Source of the DNA: Thermoplasmata archaeon
Lineage (GTDB): Archaea > Thermoplasmatota > Thermoplasmata > Lutacidiplasmatales > UBA184
Reading direction: 5' to 3'
Length of the DNA: 5,067 bases
Assembly (NCBI GenBank): GCA_022750355.1
Contig: JAKIVW010000119.1
Span: 1,139 to 6,205, forward strand
Each line of letters begins with the position of its first letter. The first letter of the stretch is position 1. The translations under genes were made by a program, and so were the position numbers. Below the pieces are notes generated by a model. The model saw nothing but the letters and a program-made list of their open reading frames with translations, was not told where the DNA came from and did not search any database. Below, piece after piece: positions 1-4,969 of the stretch.

Positions 1-212
1 CCGAAGGAGCCGTACGCGTAGAGGTATCCCGTGAGGACGCCGACGACGAGGCCCACGACCAACAGCGCCACGCCGATGGTCCGGCTCTTTCCGCTGCCGA
101 AATAGGCGGTGAAGATTCCCGCGAGGATCAAGAAGAGTCCGAACACCAGCAGCAGGATCGCCAGGAACTGCCAGAGGCCGATGTCTACCGCTGTACCCAC
201 TAGATCGAACAT
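1..212 (-). CDS. Small two-helix membrane protein, C-terminus off the left edge
   Basis: I do not recognise a named family. Reading leftward from an ATG at 212-210, 70 residues are visible with no stop before the window edge. The protein begins MFDLVGTAVDIGLW. A strong hydrophobic helix spans about residues 11-38, followed by a short polar loop (GSGKSR, 39-44) and a second helix at about 45-67. It is therefore probably an integral membrane protein with a hairpin topology. The start is supported by AAGGA on the minus strand (223-219), 6 bases upstream. It follows the RAM-domain gene with a 10-base gap, so the two are probably co-transcribed and may be functionally linked, although that is inference. 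No catalytic motif is visible. The loop GSGKS resembles a P-loop fragment but sits between membrane helices and is not taken as one. The reading frame is secure; the function is unknown. Confidence 0.75.
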   Translation of the reverse strand, partial: MFDLVGTAVDIGLWQFLAILLLVFGLFLILAGIFTAYFGSGKSRTIGVALLVVGLVVGVLTGYLYAYGSF

Positions 213-218
213 GTGTGA

Positions 219-223
219 TCCTT
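219..223 (-). promoter_or_regulatory. Ribosome binding site of the small membrane protein
   Basis: The minus strand reads AAGGA, 6 bases before the ATG at 212. It overlaps the stop codon of the upstream RAM-domain gene by one base. It fixes the start of the membrane protein and suggests that it is translated from a shared transcript. Confidence 0.5.
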
Positions 224-456
224 CAGAACTTGATGCCGGTGAGCGTCTTGGTGTCGATGACCCCCGGGACGGAGCGGATCTTGTCCACGACCAGCTGCCC
301 GAGCGCGTTGAAGTCCTCGGCCTCGACCTTGGCGATGAGGTCGTACTCGCCGAACAGGGGGTGAAGTTCCACGATCCCCTTCACGCGCAGGAGCTCCGTG
401 TACACCTCGTGTTCCTTGGCGGGGGCCGTGCTGATTAGGACAAAACCGATCGCCAA
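223..456 (-). CDS. Stand-alone Lrp/AsnC ligand-binding (RAM) domain protein
   Basis: This 77-residue protein corresponds to only the C-terminal effector-binding and oligomerisation half of Lrp/AsnC regulators (the RAM or AsnC_trans_reg domain). Visible hallmarks are the first strand GFVLIST (4-10), the helix AKEHEVYTELLRVKGI (13-28), the central ELHPLFGEYDLIAKVEAED (30-48), where GEYDLI is typical of the family, and a closing strand with DTKTLTGIKF (68-77). Such single-domain members are common in Archaea. They form dimers and higher rings that bind amino acids at subunit interfaces. There is no helix-turn-helix, and none is encoded upstream in any frame, so it cannot bind DNA alone. It may sense a metabolite or join full-length Lrp proteins in mixed assemblies (inference). 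The start is TTG at 456. It has GAGAGG 11 bases upstream and a TATA box further up, and the frame is closed by a TAA just beyond. It is first in a unit with the membrane protein that follows. Confidence 0.9.
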   Translation of the reverse strand: MAIGFVLISTAPAKEHEVYTELLRVKGIVELHPLFGEYDLIAKVEAEDFNALGQLVVDKIRSVPGVIDTKTLTGIKF

Positions 457-467
457 GCGGTAATTCG

Positions 468-473
468 CCTCTC
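468..473 (-). promoter_or_regulatory. Ribosome binding site supporting the TTG start of the RAM protein
   Basis: The minus strand reads GAGAGG, 11 bases before the TTG at 456. There is no ATG or GTG in frame between the upstream TAA and this TTG. This purine run and the family's usual N-terminus both favour TTG as the start. The spacing is slightly long. Confidence 0.4.
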
Positions 474-497
474 GAAAGAGTCGAGGAACAACCCTCC

Positions 498-505
498 CTT
501 ATAAG
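498..505 (-). promoter_or_regulatory. Archaeal TATA box for the RAM-domain gene
   Basis: CTTATAAG is a perfect palindrome in an otherwise G+C-rich stretch, so it could be read in either direction. On the minus strand its centre lies about 45 bases upstream of the TTG at 456. With the usual archaeal 25-28 base distance to the transcript start, the mRNA would begin near 475 and carry a leader of about 20 bases containing the GAGAGG site. On the plus strand it would give the MFS gene a leader of roughly 95 bases, which is less attractive than the closer TATA at 588-595. Confidence 0.5.
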
Positions 506-532
506 CGTTGTCCGGAGGAGAATTTTGCGCCC

Positions 533-559
533 CCGCCGGAGCGGTTCGTCGGCCGGCGG
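533..559. repeat. G+C-rich inverted repeat in the divergent promoter region
   Basis: CCGCCGG (533-539) and CCGGCGG (553-559) are exact reverse complements around a 13-base spacer. It could be a hairpin in a long MFS leader, or a dyad operator. In DNA this rich in G and C, a 7-base match is also expected by chance fairly often, so the assignment is weak. Confidence 0.25.
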
Positions 560-587
560 TCCGCCCCCGCCACTCGACTCTCCCCCA

Positions 588-595
588 TTTTAATA
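588..595 (+). promoter_or_regulatory. TATA box of the MFS gene, implying a near-leaderless mRNA
   Basis: TTTTAATA stands out in G+C-rich surroundings, centred about 31 bases before the ATG at 623. The normal archaeal TATA-to-start spacing puts transcription initiation at about 616-619, only a few bases before the ATG. No Shine-Dalgarno-like sequence precedes the start (the bases are gcccgtcctccg), which fits leaderless translation. Confidence 0.55.
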
Positions 596-622
596 CCCAC
601 CGACTAGGCGGCCCGTCCTCCG

Positions 623-2026
623 ATGGTCCTCTCGTTGCGGACATGGCCGCGCCGGCTGATCGCGCGTCCGTGGCTGCTCGGTTTTGTCCCCATCAACGCC
701 GCGACTTCGGGGTTCGGGGTCGTCCTTCCCCTCCTCATCTTGATCGTCCTCCACGGAAGCTGGACGGACGTCGCGATCGCGGCGACCCTGTTCAACACAG
801 CGGTCATTCTCTCCTCCGTCGCCTGGGGCCATCTCTCGGACCGGTACCCGCTGCGTCGACTGTTCCTCGTGATCAACTTCGGAGGATACGGTCTCCTCTA
901 CCTCACCCTCGGGGAGGTCCACTCCCTCCTCGCCCTCTACGCGATCTACACCGTCATCGGGCTCATCGCTCCGGCCGGCGCGAGCGCCTCCAACCTGTTG
1001 ATCCTCGAGAAGTTCACGGAGACCGAGCGAGCGAACGCGTTCGCATCGTTCCAGGAGATGAGCATGATCGGGTCGGTCCTGGGACTCCTCATCGGATACT
1101 TCTGGACGCTCGCCGACGACGCGCTCCTTTCGCTCCTCTACGTCCTCGCGGGCCTCGCCGCCGTGAGCGCCGTCGCCATCTGGTTCGGCGTCCAGGACCC
1201 GACGCGACCGCTCACGACCGCGCAGGTGGCGAGCCACCCGGAGAGCCTGTTCTCCCGGATCCGGTTCTCGACCTCGCTCCACATCGCCATCCCGTTCTTC
1301 CCCCGCCGACCCAACTTGCGGTTCGGTGCGCTCCGGCGATTCCGAAGATGGGCGCGGCAGGAGTTGCACCATGAACTCCCGCTCGTGTTCGCGGCCTCGT
1401 TCCTGTTCAGTCTGTCCGCGAACCTGTACAACATCTCCTACACCCCCTACCTCGTTTCGGCCGGGTTAGCCGCCTCCTCGATCTTCCTCGTGAATTTCGC
1501 CAACAACTTCGTCCAGATGCTGGTCTTCCCCATCACGGGAGGGATGGTGGCCCGGTTCGGGTCGGACCGACTGGTCCAGCGGGCGACCTATGTCCGCGCG
1601 CTCGGCTACCTCGCGACCGCGGGTTTCACGTTCTACGTCGTCGCGCGCACCGGCGCCTTCGAGGAGAACCTGATCGTTTTCGGGGTCCTGGGCGGGGCCA
1701 TCGCCGTCTACAGCACCGCCAGCTCCCTCATGCTGTTCCGGGGCTTGGAAGGGCGCGACGCGGGCAGCCTCCTCGGCGTGAACAGTGCCTTGGGAGGCGC
1801 CGCGGCCGTGGCGGGTGCGGGTCTCGCCGCGGGGTTGGCCGAATTCGGGAGCTACCGCCTCGTCTTCCTGGTCGCGGCGGGCTCGCTGCTCGCCTCGCTG
1901 CCGATCTGGTCGGCCGCCTCCGTCGCCTACGCCCGCCGACGATACGCGAGGGATTCGCCCCCTCCCCCGCCCCCGGTCGGTCCCCGGCGCGCGGCCGACG
2001 CGGTCGTCGCCGCCAAAACCCCTTAA
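623..2026 (+). CDS. MFS transporter, 12 predicted helices, substrate unknown
   Basis: A 467-residue integral membrane protein of the major facilitator superfamily. Twelve hydrophobic segments are visible, at about 17-41, 50-68, 79-97, 101-120, 147-163, 168-190, 253-272, 283-305, 322-341, 349-372, 383-404 and 410-436. The MFS signature between helices 2 and 3 is clear: GHLSDRYPLRR at 69-79, with D73 and R74. A partial counterpart, GGMVARFGSDRLVQR, follows helix 8 (306-320). The two halves are joined by a basic loop of about 60 residues (190-252). The C-terminus is a soluble tail with a run of six prolines (446-451). The overall look is that of a drug- or metabolite-efflux MFS, but no motif identifies the cargo. 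The ATG at 623 has a TATA box about 31 bases upstream and no ribosome binding site. The next gene, citrate synthase, starts 35 bases downstream on the same strand; co-transcription is possible but a functional link is unproven. Confidence 0.92.
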   Translation: MVLSLRTWPRRLIARPWLLGFVPINAATSGFGVVLPLLILIVLHGSWTDVAIAATLFNTAVILSSVAWGHLSDRYPLRRLFLVINFGGYGLLYLTLGEVHSLLALYAIYTVIGLIAPAGASASNLLILEKFTETERANAFASFQEMSMIGSVLGLLIGYFWTLADDALLSLLYVLAGLAAVSAVAIWFGVQDPTRPLTTAQVASHPESLFSRIRFSTSLHIAIPFFPRRPNLRFGALRRFRRWARQELHHELPLVFAASFLFSLSANLYNISYTPYLVSAGLAASSIFLVNFANNFVQMLVFPITGGMVARFGSDRLVQRATYVRALGYLATAGFTFYVVARTGAFEENLIVFGVLGGAIAVYSTASSLMLFRGLEGRDAGSLLGVNSALGGAAAVAGAGLAAGLAEFGSYRLVFLVAAGSLLASLPIWSAASVAYARRRYARDSPPPPPPVGPRRAADAVVAAKTP

Positions 2027-2028
2027 GC
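2015..2028 (+). promoter_or_regulatory. Possible promoter of citrate synthase overlapping the MFS stop
   Basis: AAAACCCCTTAAGC spans the last codons and TAA of the MFS gene. CTTAAG is the only AT-rich patch before citrate synthase and is centred about 37 bases upstream of its ATG. A purine-rich AAAA just upstream sits where a TFB recognition element would. Initiation would fall near 2050, giving a leader of about a dozen bases. The same bases encode the MFS C-terminus, so this may be incidental and the two genes may simply share a transcript. Confidence 0.3.
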
Positions 2029-2061
2029 GGACGTCCGTCTCGCGACGTCGGTCGCGGATCG

Positions 2062-3195
2062 ATGACGAACTCTTCGGACGAGGTCCAGCGGGGGCTGCAG
2101 GACGTCATCGCCCTCGAGTCCCACATCTGTTTCATCGACGGAAAAGAGGGCCGCCTCATCTACGACGGCTACGACATTCGGGACCTCGCGGCCCAGTCGA
2201 ATTTCGAGGAGACCGCCTACCTGCTCTGGTACGGTCGGCTCCCCACGTCCGACCAGTGGGCGACGCTCCGACACCACCTGGTCGAGCTCCGGGCGCTCCC
2301 CTCGGCCATGGTCGAACGGATCGACTCGATGCCGGCGACCGCGACGCCCATGGACGTCCTGCGCACTGCCGTCAGCGAGCTCGCCCTTTTCGAACCCGAG
2401 GAGACCCGCCCGGGTCCCAGCTCGATCGGGGGAGCGCAACGTCTCACGGCCATCCTTCCGTCGATCCTCGGGCAGTTCCACCGGCGCCGCGCGGGACTCC
2501 CTCCCCTCGCCGCCCGCCCCGACCTGTCGCACGCGGAGTATCTCCTGTACGCCCTTCTCAACCGCGACCCGAGCGAGCTCGAGGCCCGGGTGCTCGACGT
2601 CGCGCTGATCCTCCACGCGGACCACGAATTGAACGCGTCGACGTTCGCGGCCCGCGTCACGGCGTCGACCCTCTCCGACCTCTACAGCGCGGTGACCAGC
2701 GCGGTCGGGACCCTGAAGGGACCGCTCCACGGCGGAGCGAACGAACGGGTCATGGAGATGCTGGAGGAGATCGGGACTCCCGACCGGGTGGAGGAGGTGG
2801 TGAAGGCCAAGCTCTCCCGTCACGAGCGGATCATGGGGTTCGGCCACCGCGTGTACAAGGTCGAGGACCCGCGGGCGACGATCCTGCGCGAATGGTCCCG
2901 ACGGATCGGGGAGGCGCAGGGCGACCTCCACTACTACGAGCTCCTGCGGAAGGTCGAGGAGGTCGTACATCGGGAGAAGGGCCTGTACCCGAACGTCGAC
3001 CTGTACTCCGGTTCGGTCTACGCCCTGTTGGGGATCCCACCGGACCTGTTCACGCCGGTCTTCGCGGCGAGCCGGGTCGCGGGCTGGACGGCGCACGTCC
3101 TGGAAGAGTACCAGGACCTCCGGCTCATTCGCCCGATGGCGAAGTACATCGGTCCTACGGACCTGCCGTACGTCTCGATCGGTTCGCGGGTCTAG
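2062..3195 (+). CDS. gltA: Citrate synthase (archaeal/Gram-positive short type)
   Basis: This 377-residue enzyme condenses oxaloacetate and acetyl-CoA to citrate and CoA, the entry step of the TCA cycle, in the cytoplasm. Its length matches the short dimeric citrate synthases of Archaea and Gram-positive bacteria. All catalytic landmarks are present: H223 in GPLHGGANE, H262 in MGFGHRVYK and D313 in NVDLYSGS. The substrate-binding H188 lies in HADHELNAST, and the carboxylate-binding arginines are R271 (DPRA), R338 (AASRVAGW) and R357 (LIRPMA). The N-terminal GKEGRLIYDGYDIRDLA (27-43) is also typical. Nothing is missing, so it should be active. Closely related 2-methylcitrate synthases share these motifs, so use of propionyl-CoA cannot be excluded from the sequence. 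The ATG at 2062 is the natural start; no strong ribosome binding site precedes it. Its last 41 bases overlap the convergent mptD gene. Confidence 0.95.
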   Translation: MTNSSDEVQRGLQDVIALESHICFIDGKEGRLIYDGYDIRDLAAQSNFEETAYLLWYGRLPTSDQWATLRHHLVELRALPSAMVERIDSMPATATPMDVLRTAVSELALFEPEETRPGPSSIGGAQRLTAILPSILGQFHRRRAGLPPLAARPDLSHAEYLLYALLNRDPSELEARVLDVALILHADHELNASTFAARVTASTLSDLYSAVTSAVGTLKGPLHGGANERVMEMLEEIGTPDRVEEVVKAKLSRHERIMGFGHRVYKVEDPRATILREWSRRIGEAQGDLHYYELLRKVEEVVHREKGLYPNVDLYSGSVYALLGIPPDLFTPVFAASRVAGWTAHVLEEYQDLRLIRPMAKYIGPTDLPYVSIGSRV

Positions 3196-3589
3196 GTCCG
3201 GAACGTCGGTTCCGCGGGGCCCGTACCGAGACCACGCTCATCAGCGGGTACCGAAGATCCGGGCGATGCGCGAGCCGCGCCGTCACCTCGACGTCGCGGT
3301 CGACCAGCCGAACTCGAACCTCCAGCATTTCGGCCATGAGGTACCGATAGGCGAACCGACCCCGGCCGAGCGGACCGCCGAGGGTGGGGTCGATCCGGAC
3401 CCGGATGCCGGCGACGAACGGCTGAAGGGCCACCGCCCGCTCGATCGTTCGGGCGAGGCCGGGGGCGGTGCGGGCGGAGACCGGGACGCCCAGGTACTGG
3501 TGGAAGAGGCCCCCGAGCTTGATGCCGGCTTCGAAAAGGAGCGCCTCGCGACGCGAGAGGTTCGCCCGAGGGACGGAGGAGCGGGCCAC
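3155..3589 (-). CDS. mptD: Archaeal dihydroneopterin aldolase (MptD family)
   Basis: This 144-residue protein matches the archaeal dihydroneopterin aldolase family (COG2098, MptD). The family cleaves 7,8-dihydroneopterin to 6-hydroxymethyl-7,8-dihydropterin and glycolaldehyde, making the pterin for tetrahydromethanopterin or folate cofactors. Visible conserved parts are SRREALLFEAGIKLGGLFHQY (12-32), with E20 and H30; LQPFV (55-59), with Q56; AYRYLMAEMLEVRV (80-93); and RYPLM (113-117), with Y114. These Glu, His, Gln and Tyr positions agree in spacing with residues I recall as conserved or catalytic in methanogen MptD, apart from a small insertion near 68-78. The start is GTG at 3589, 7 bases after the synthase stop, with GAGGTG 10 bases upstream. 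It is the last gene of the rpsJ operon in this window. The family normally ends soon after the YPLM motif. Here about 25 further residues follow, rich in Arg and Pro, and the last ones are encoded antisense to citrate synthase. That tail could be a real extension or a run-on past a lost stop. Confidence 0.82.
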   Translation of the reverse strand: MARSSVPRANLSRREALLFEAGIKLGGLFHQYLGVPVSARTAPGLARTIERAVALQPFVAGIRVRIDPTLGGPLGRGRFAYRYLMAEMLEVRVRLVDRDVEVTARLAHRPDLRYPLMSVVSVRAPRNRRSGPRPANRSRRTAGP

Positions 3590-3596
3590 GGACGTT

Positions 3597-4343
3597 TCAC
3601 ACCTCGGGACTCGATCGCTTCACGGTGAACGGTCCGAGCAGATAGTAGCTCGCGACGCCGATGAGCAACGCGTACGAGGCGAGCAGGGCGAGGGTGTAGA
3701 GGAAGCTCCCCATCGCCGGGTGGAATTGCAACAGCACGAGCGAGATCCCCGCCGCGACCGCCGTCGCGACCATCGGCCACCGCAGCGGTGAGCCGCGTCG
3801 GATCTTGGGATACGGGATCGGAAGGACCATCCAGAGGGCGAGCACCGCGACCCCGACGAACAGACCGACCGGTTGGGCGGATTGGAAGGCCGGGGTGTCG
3901 TGGAAGAGGATCGCGACCACGACCGCGAGCGCGCTCTGGGGCGTCGGAATGCCGAGGAAGTCCGACCGCTGGTACGCCCGCATCGTAAAGTAGGCGAGCC
4001 GGGCGACCGCGGCCGTGAGATACGCGGCCGCGAGGACCACGGCGAACGTCTCGACCGGTTGCCAGACACCCGGGTCCGAAGTGTGGACCGCGATGAGGAA
4101 GGCGGGGGCGACGCCGAACGTGATCGCGTCGGCGATCGAATCCGCGATGCGGCCGAACGACGTGCCCGGGGAGCGGCTCCGCCGCGAGAGGAGTCCGTCG
4201 AGCCCGTCGAAGCCGATCGCGGACGTGATGAGGAGCATCGCCCACAGTTTGTTGCCGGCCAGGATGTAGAGGATCGCGCCGATCCCCAGCAGGGCGTTGG
4301 CGAGCGTCGCCAGGTTGGCAAAAACCCTCCAACGGTCGGTCAC
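3597..4343 (-). CDS. pssA: CDP-diacylglycerol/CDP-archaeol:serine O-phosphotransferase
   Basis: A 248-residue polytopic membrane enzyme of the CDP-alcohol phosphotransferase family. It transfers a lipid-phosphate group from a CDP-lipid (CDP-archaeol in Archaea) to L-serine, giving archaetidylserine. About eight hydrophobic segments are visible, starting with FANLATLANALLGIGAILY (8-26). The catalytic region is FDGLDGLLSRR at 45-55, then G64, D68 and D72 (FGRIADSIADAITFGVAPA, 63-81). FLGIPTPQSA (129-138) resembles the motif typical of serine-specific members, which favours serine over glycerol or inositol. The signature is slightly atypical: the usual AR is SR or RR, with one extra residue before G64. 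The start is GTG at 4343, whose last bases overlap the TGA of the decarboxylase gene (GTGA). GGGAG lies 5 bases upstream, and the residues that follow match the family N-terminus. The frame stays open further upstream, but that is the decarboxylase gene in another frame. It is placed directly before mptD and after the decarboxylase that uses its product. Confidence 0.9.
   Translation of the reverse strand: MTDRWRVFANLATLANALLGIGAILYILAGNKLWAMLLITSAIGFDGLDGLLSRRSRSPGTSFGRIADSIADAITFGVAPAFLIAVHTSDPGVWQPVETFAVVLAAAYLTAAVARLAYFTMRAYQRSDFLGIPTPQSALAVVVAILFHDTPAFQSAQPVGLFVGVAVLALWMVLPIPYPKIRRGSPLRWPMVATAVAAGISLVLLQFHPAMGSFLYTLALLASYALLIGVASYYLLGPFTVKRSSPEV
3600..3605 (-). promoter_or_regulatory. 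Ribosome binding site of mptD inside the end of the synthase gene
   Basis: The minus strand reads GAGGTG, a strong match to the archaeal Shine-Dalgarno core, 10 bases before the GTG at 3589. It covers the last codons of the upstream synthase gene and supports translation of mptD from the same mRNA. Confidence 0.6.
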
Positions 4344-4966
4344 GCGCGCTCCCGGGCGATCGTCGAGTGCCCGGCCCAGACCCGATCCCCGGGGCGGACG
4401 GTCGGGGTCACTCGATCCCTCGGAAGGAGGACGTCCACCCGGGAACCGAGTACGATCATTCCGAACCGCTCCCCGCGCCGTAGCGACTCTCCCGAGTGAA
4501 CGAACGAAACGAGCCGACGGGCGACCAGGCCGGTGATCTGGACCACCTCGATCGCGCCGTAGCTCGTCTCGAGTTGGTAGGTCCGGGCGACGTTGTGCGC
4601 GGCGTCCGGTCGATACGCGGGGAGAAACCCCGACCCCCCGTCGCTGATCGCGGTGAAACGTCCGTCCACCGGCATGCGGTTGACGTGGACGTCCGTCACG
4701 TTCATGAACACGCAGATGCGCGTTCGATCCCCCTCGGCGAGGACGGCCTGAACGACCCCGTCCGCCGGGGAGACGATCCCGTCCCCGGTCGTCCGCTCGG
4801 GGTCCCGGAAGAACTGGGCGAAGAACGCCCAAAAACCGGTTCCCAGGACCAGGAGCGCGAGGAGAGAATAGGAAAACGGCAGAACTCGGGCCCCCTCCAG
4901 AAGAGCCCCGAGCACGAGGAGACCCGCCGAGATCCCAAGGGGGCGCCCCGCGCCCGGCGCGAACAC
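4340..4966 (-). CDS. psd: Archaetidylserine/phosphatidylserine decarboxylase proenzyme
   Basis: This 208-residue, pyruvoyl-dependent decarboxylase converts archaetidylserine (or phosphatidylserine) to the ethanolamine lipid at the membrane. It is the short type found in Archaea and some bacteria. Two N-terminal hydrophobic segments (about 9-25 and 32-52) should anchor it. They are followed by FFRDPER (52-58), SPADG (66-70, with D69) and FMNVTDVHVNRMPVDG (87-102, with H94). FGMIVLGSRVDVLLP (168-182) contains the self-cleavage site between G174 and S175. Cleavage would leave a beta chain of 174 residues and an alpha chain of 34 residues starting with a pyruvoyl group made from S175. The catalytic Asp, His and Ser are all present, so the enzyme should mature normally. 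The start is GTG at 4966, the first possible start after the in-frame TAG of rpsJ, only 3 bases away. No ribosome binding site is evident, so it is probably translated by coupling to rpsJ. It overlaps the synthase start by 4 bases. Confidence 0.93.
   Translation of the reverse strand: MFAPGAGRPLGISAGLLVLGALLEGARVLPFSYSLLALLVLGTGFWAFFAQFFRDPERTTGDGIVSPADGVVQAVLAEGDRTRICVFMNVTDVHVNRMPVDGRFTAISDGGSGFLPAYRPDAAHNVARTYQLETSYGAIEVVQITGLVARRLVSFVHSGESLRRGERFGMIVLGSRVDVLLPRDRVTPTVRPGDRVWAGHSTIARERA
4349..4353 (-). promoter_or_regulatory. Ribosome binding site of the serine phosphotransferase
   Basis: The minus strand reads GGGAG, 5 bases before the GTG at 4343. It lies within the end of the decarboxylase gene. 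Together with the GTGA stop/start overlap it decides the start codon in a frame that is otherwise open for hundreds of bases upstream. Confidence 0.45.
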
Positions 4967-4969
4967 GCG

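Larger units (their letters stand above)
457..622. other. Divergent intergenic promoter region (166 bases)
   Basis: This region separates the minus-strand RAM gene from the plus-strand MFS gene. It holds two AT-rich patches that look like TATA boxes (498-505 and 588-595). It also has a G+C-rich inverted repeat, CCGCCGG at 533-539 and CCGGCGG at 553-559, with a 13-base loop. GGAGGAG at 514-520 resembles a Shine-Dalgarno site on the plus strand but is not followed by a convincing gene. I see no RNA gene and no further coding region here. A divergent arrangement could allow one regulator to control both genes, but no operator can be assigned from this sequence alone. Confidence 0.5.

Noticed and set aside
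81..98. GSGKS in the small membrane protein as a nucleotide-binding P-loop
   Set aside because: It is a short loop between two membrane helices in a small protein and lacks the beta-strand before and helix after it that a Walker A motif needs.
514..592. Small plus-strand gene after GGAGGAG, starting at TTG 524
   Set aside because: It gives about 22 residues of Pro/Gly/Arg-rich sequence ending at the MFS TATA box, with no recognisable feature; the purine run is probably incidental.
457..644. A helix-turn-helix that could complete the Lrp-like protein upstream
   Set aside because: No frame upstream of 456 on the minus strand encodes helix-turn-helix-like sequence, and the RAM frame is closed by a TAA near 493. 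The protein is a natural stand-alone RAM domain, not a frameshifted Lrp.
508..1374. Long plus-strand open frame beginning in the intergenic region and overlapping the MFS gene
   Set aside because: Its translation is rich in Arg, Pro and Gly with no domain, typical of a shadow frame in high-GC DNA. The MFS frame has 12 helices and the family signature.
1785..3350. 521-codon plus-strand open frame across the MFS end and citrate synthase
   Set aside because: Low-complexity Arg/Pro/Gly composition and complete overlap with the citrate synthase frame, which has all catalytic residues. It is a shadow.
4318..4326. Run of A (T on the minus strand) as an archaeal terminator within the operon
   Set aside because: The short run encodes the RVFAN residues near the start of the serine phosphotransferase and is too short and too early in the gene to be a terminator.
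4344..4832. Possible N-terminal extension of the serine phosphotransferase
   Set aside because: The frame stays open to 4832, but the extra residues are Arg/Gly-rich and antisense-like to no family. They overlap the well-supported decarboxylase. GTG at 4343, with a ribosome binding site and a 4-base stop/start overlap, fits the family N-terminus.
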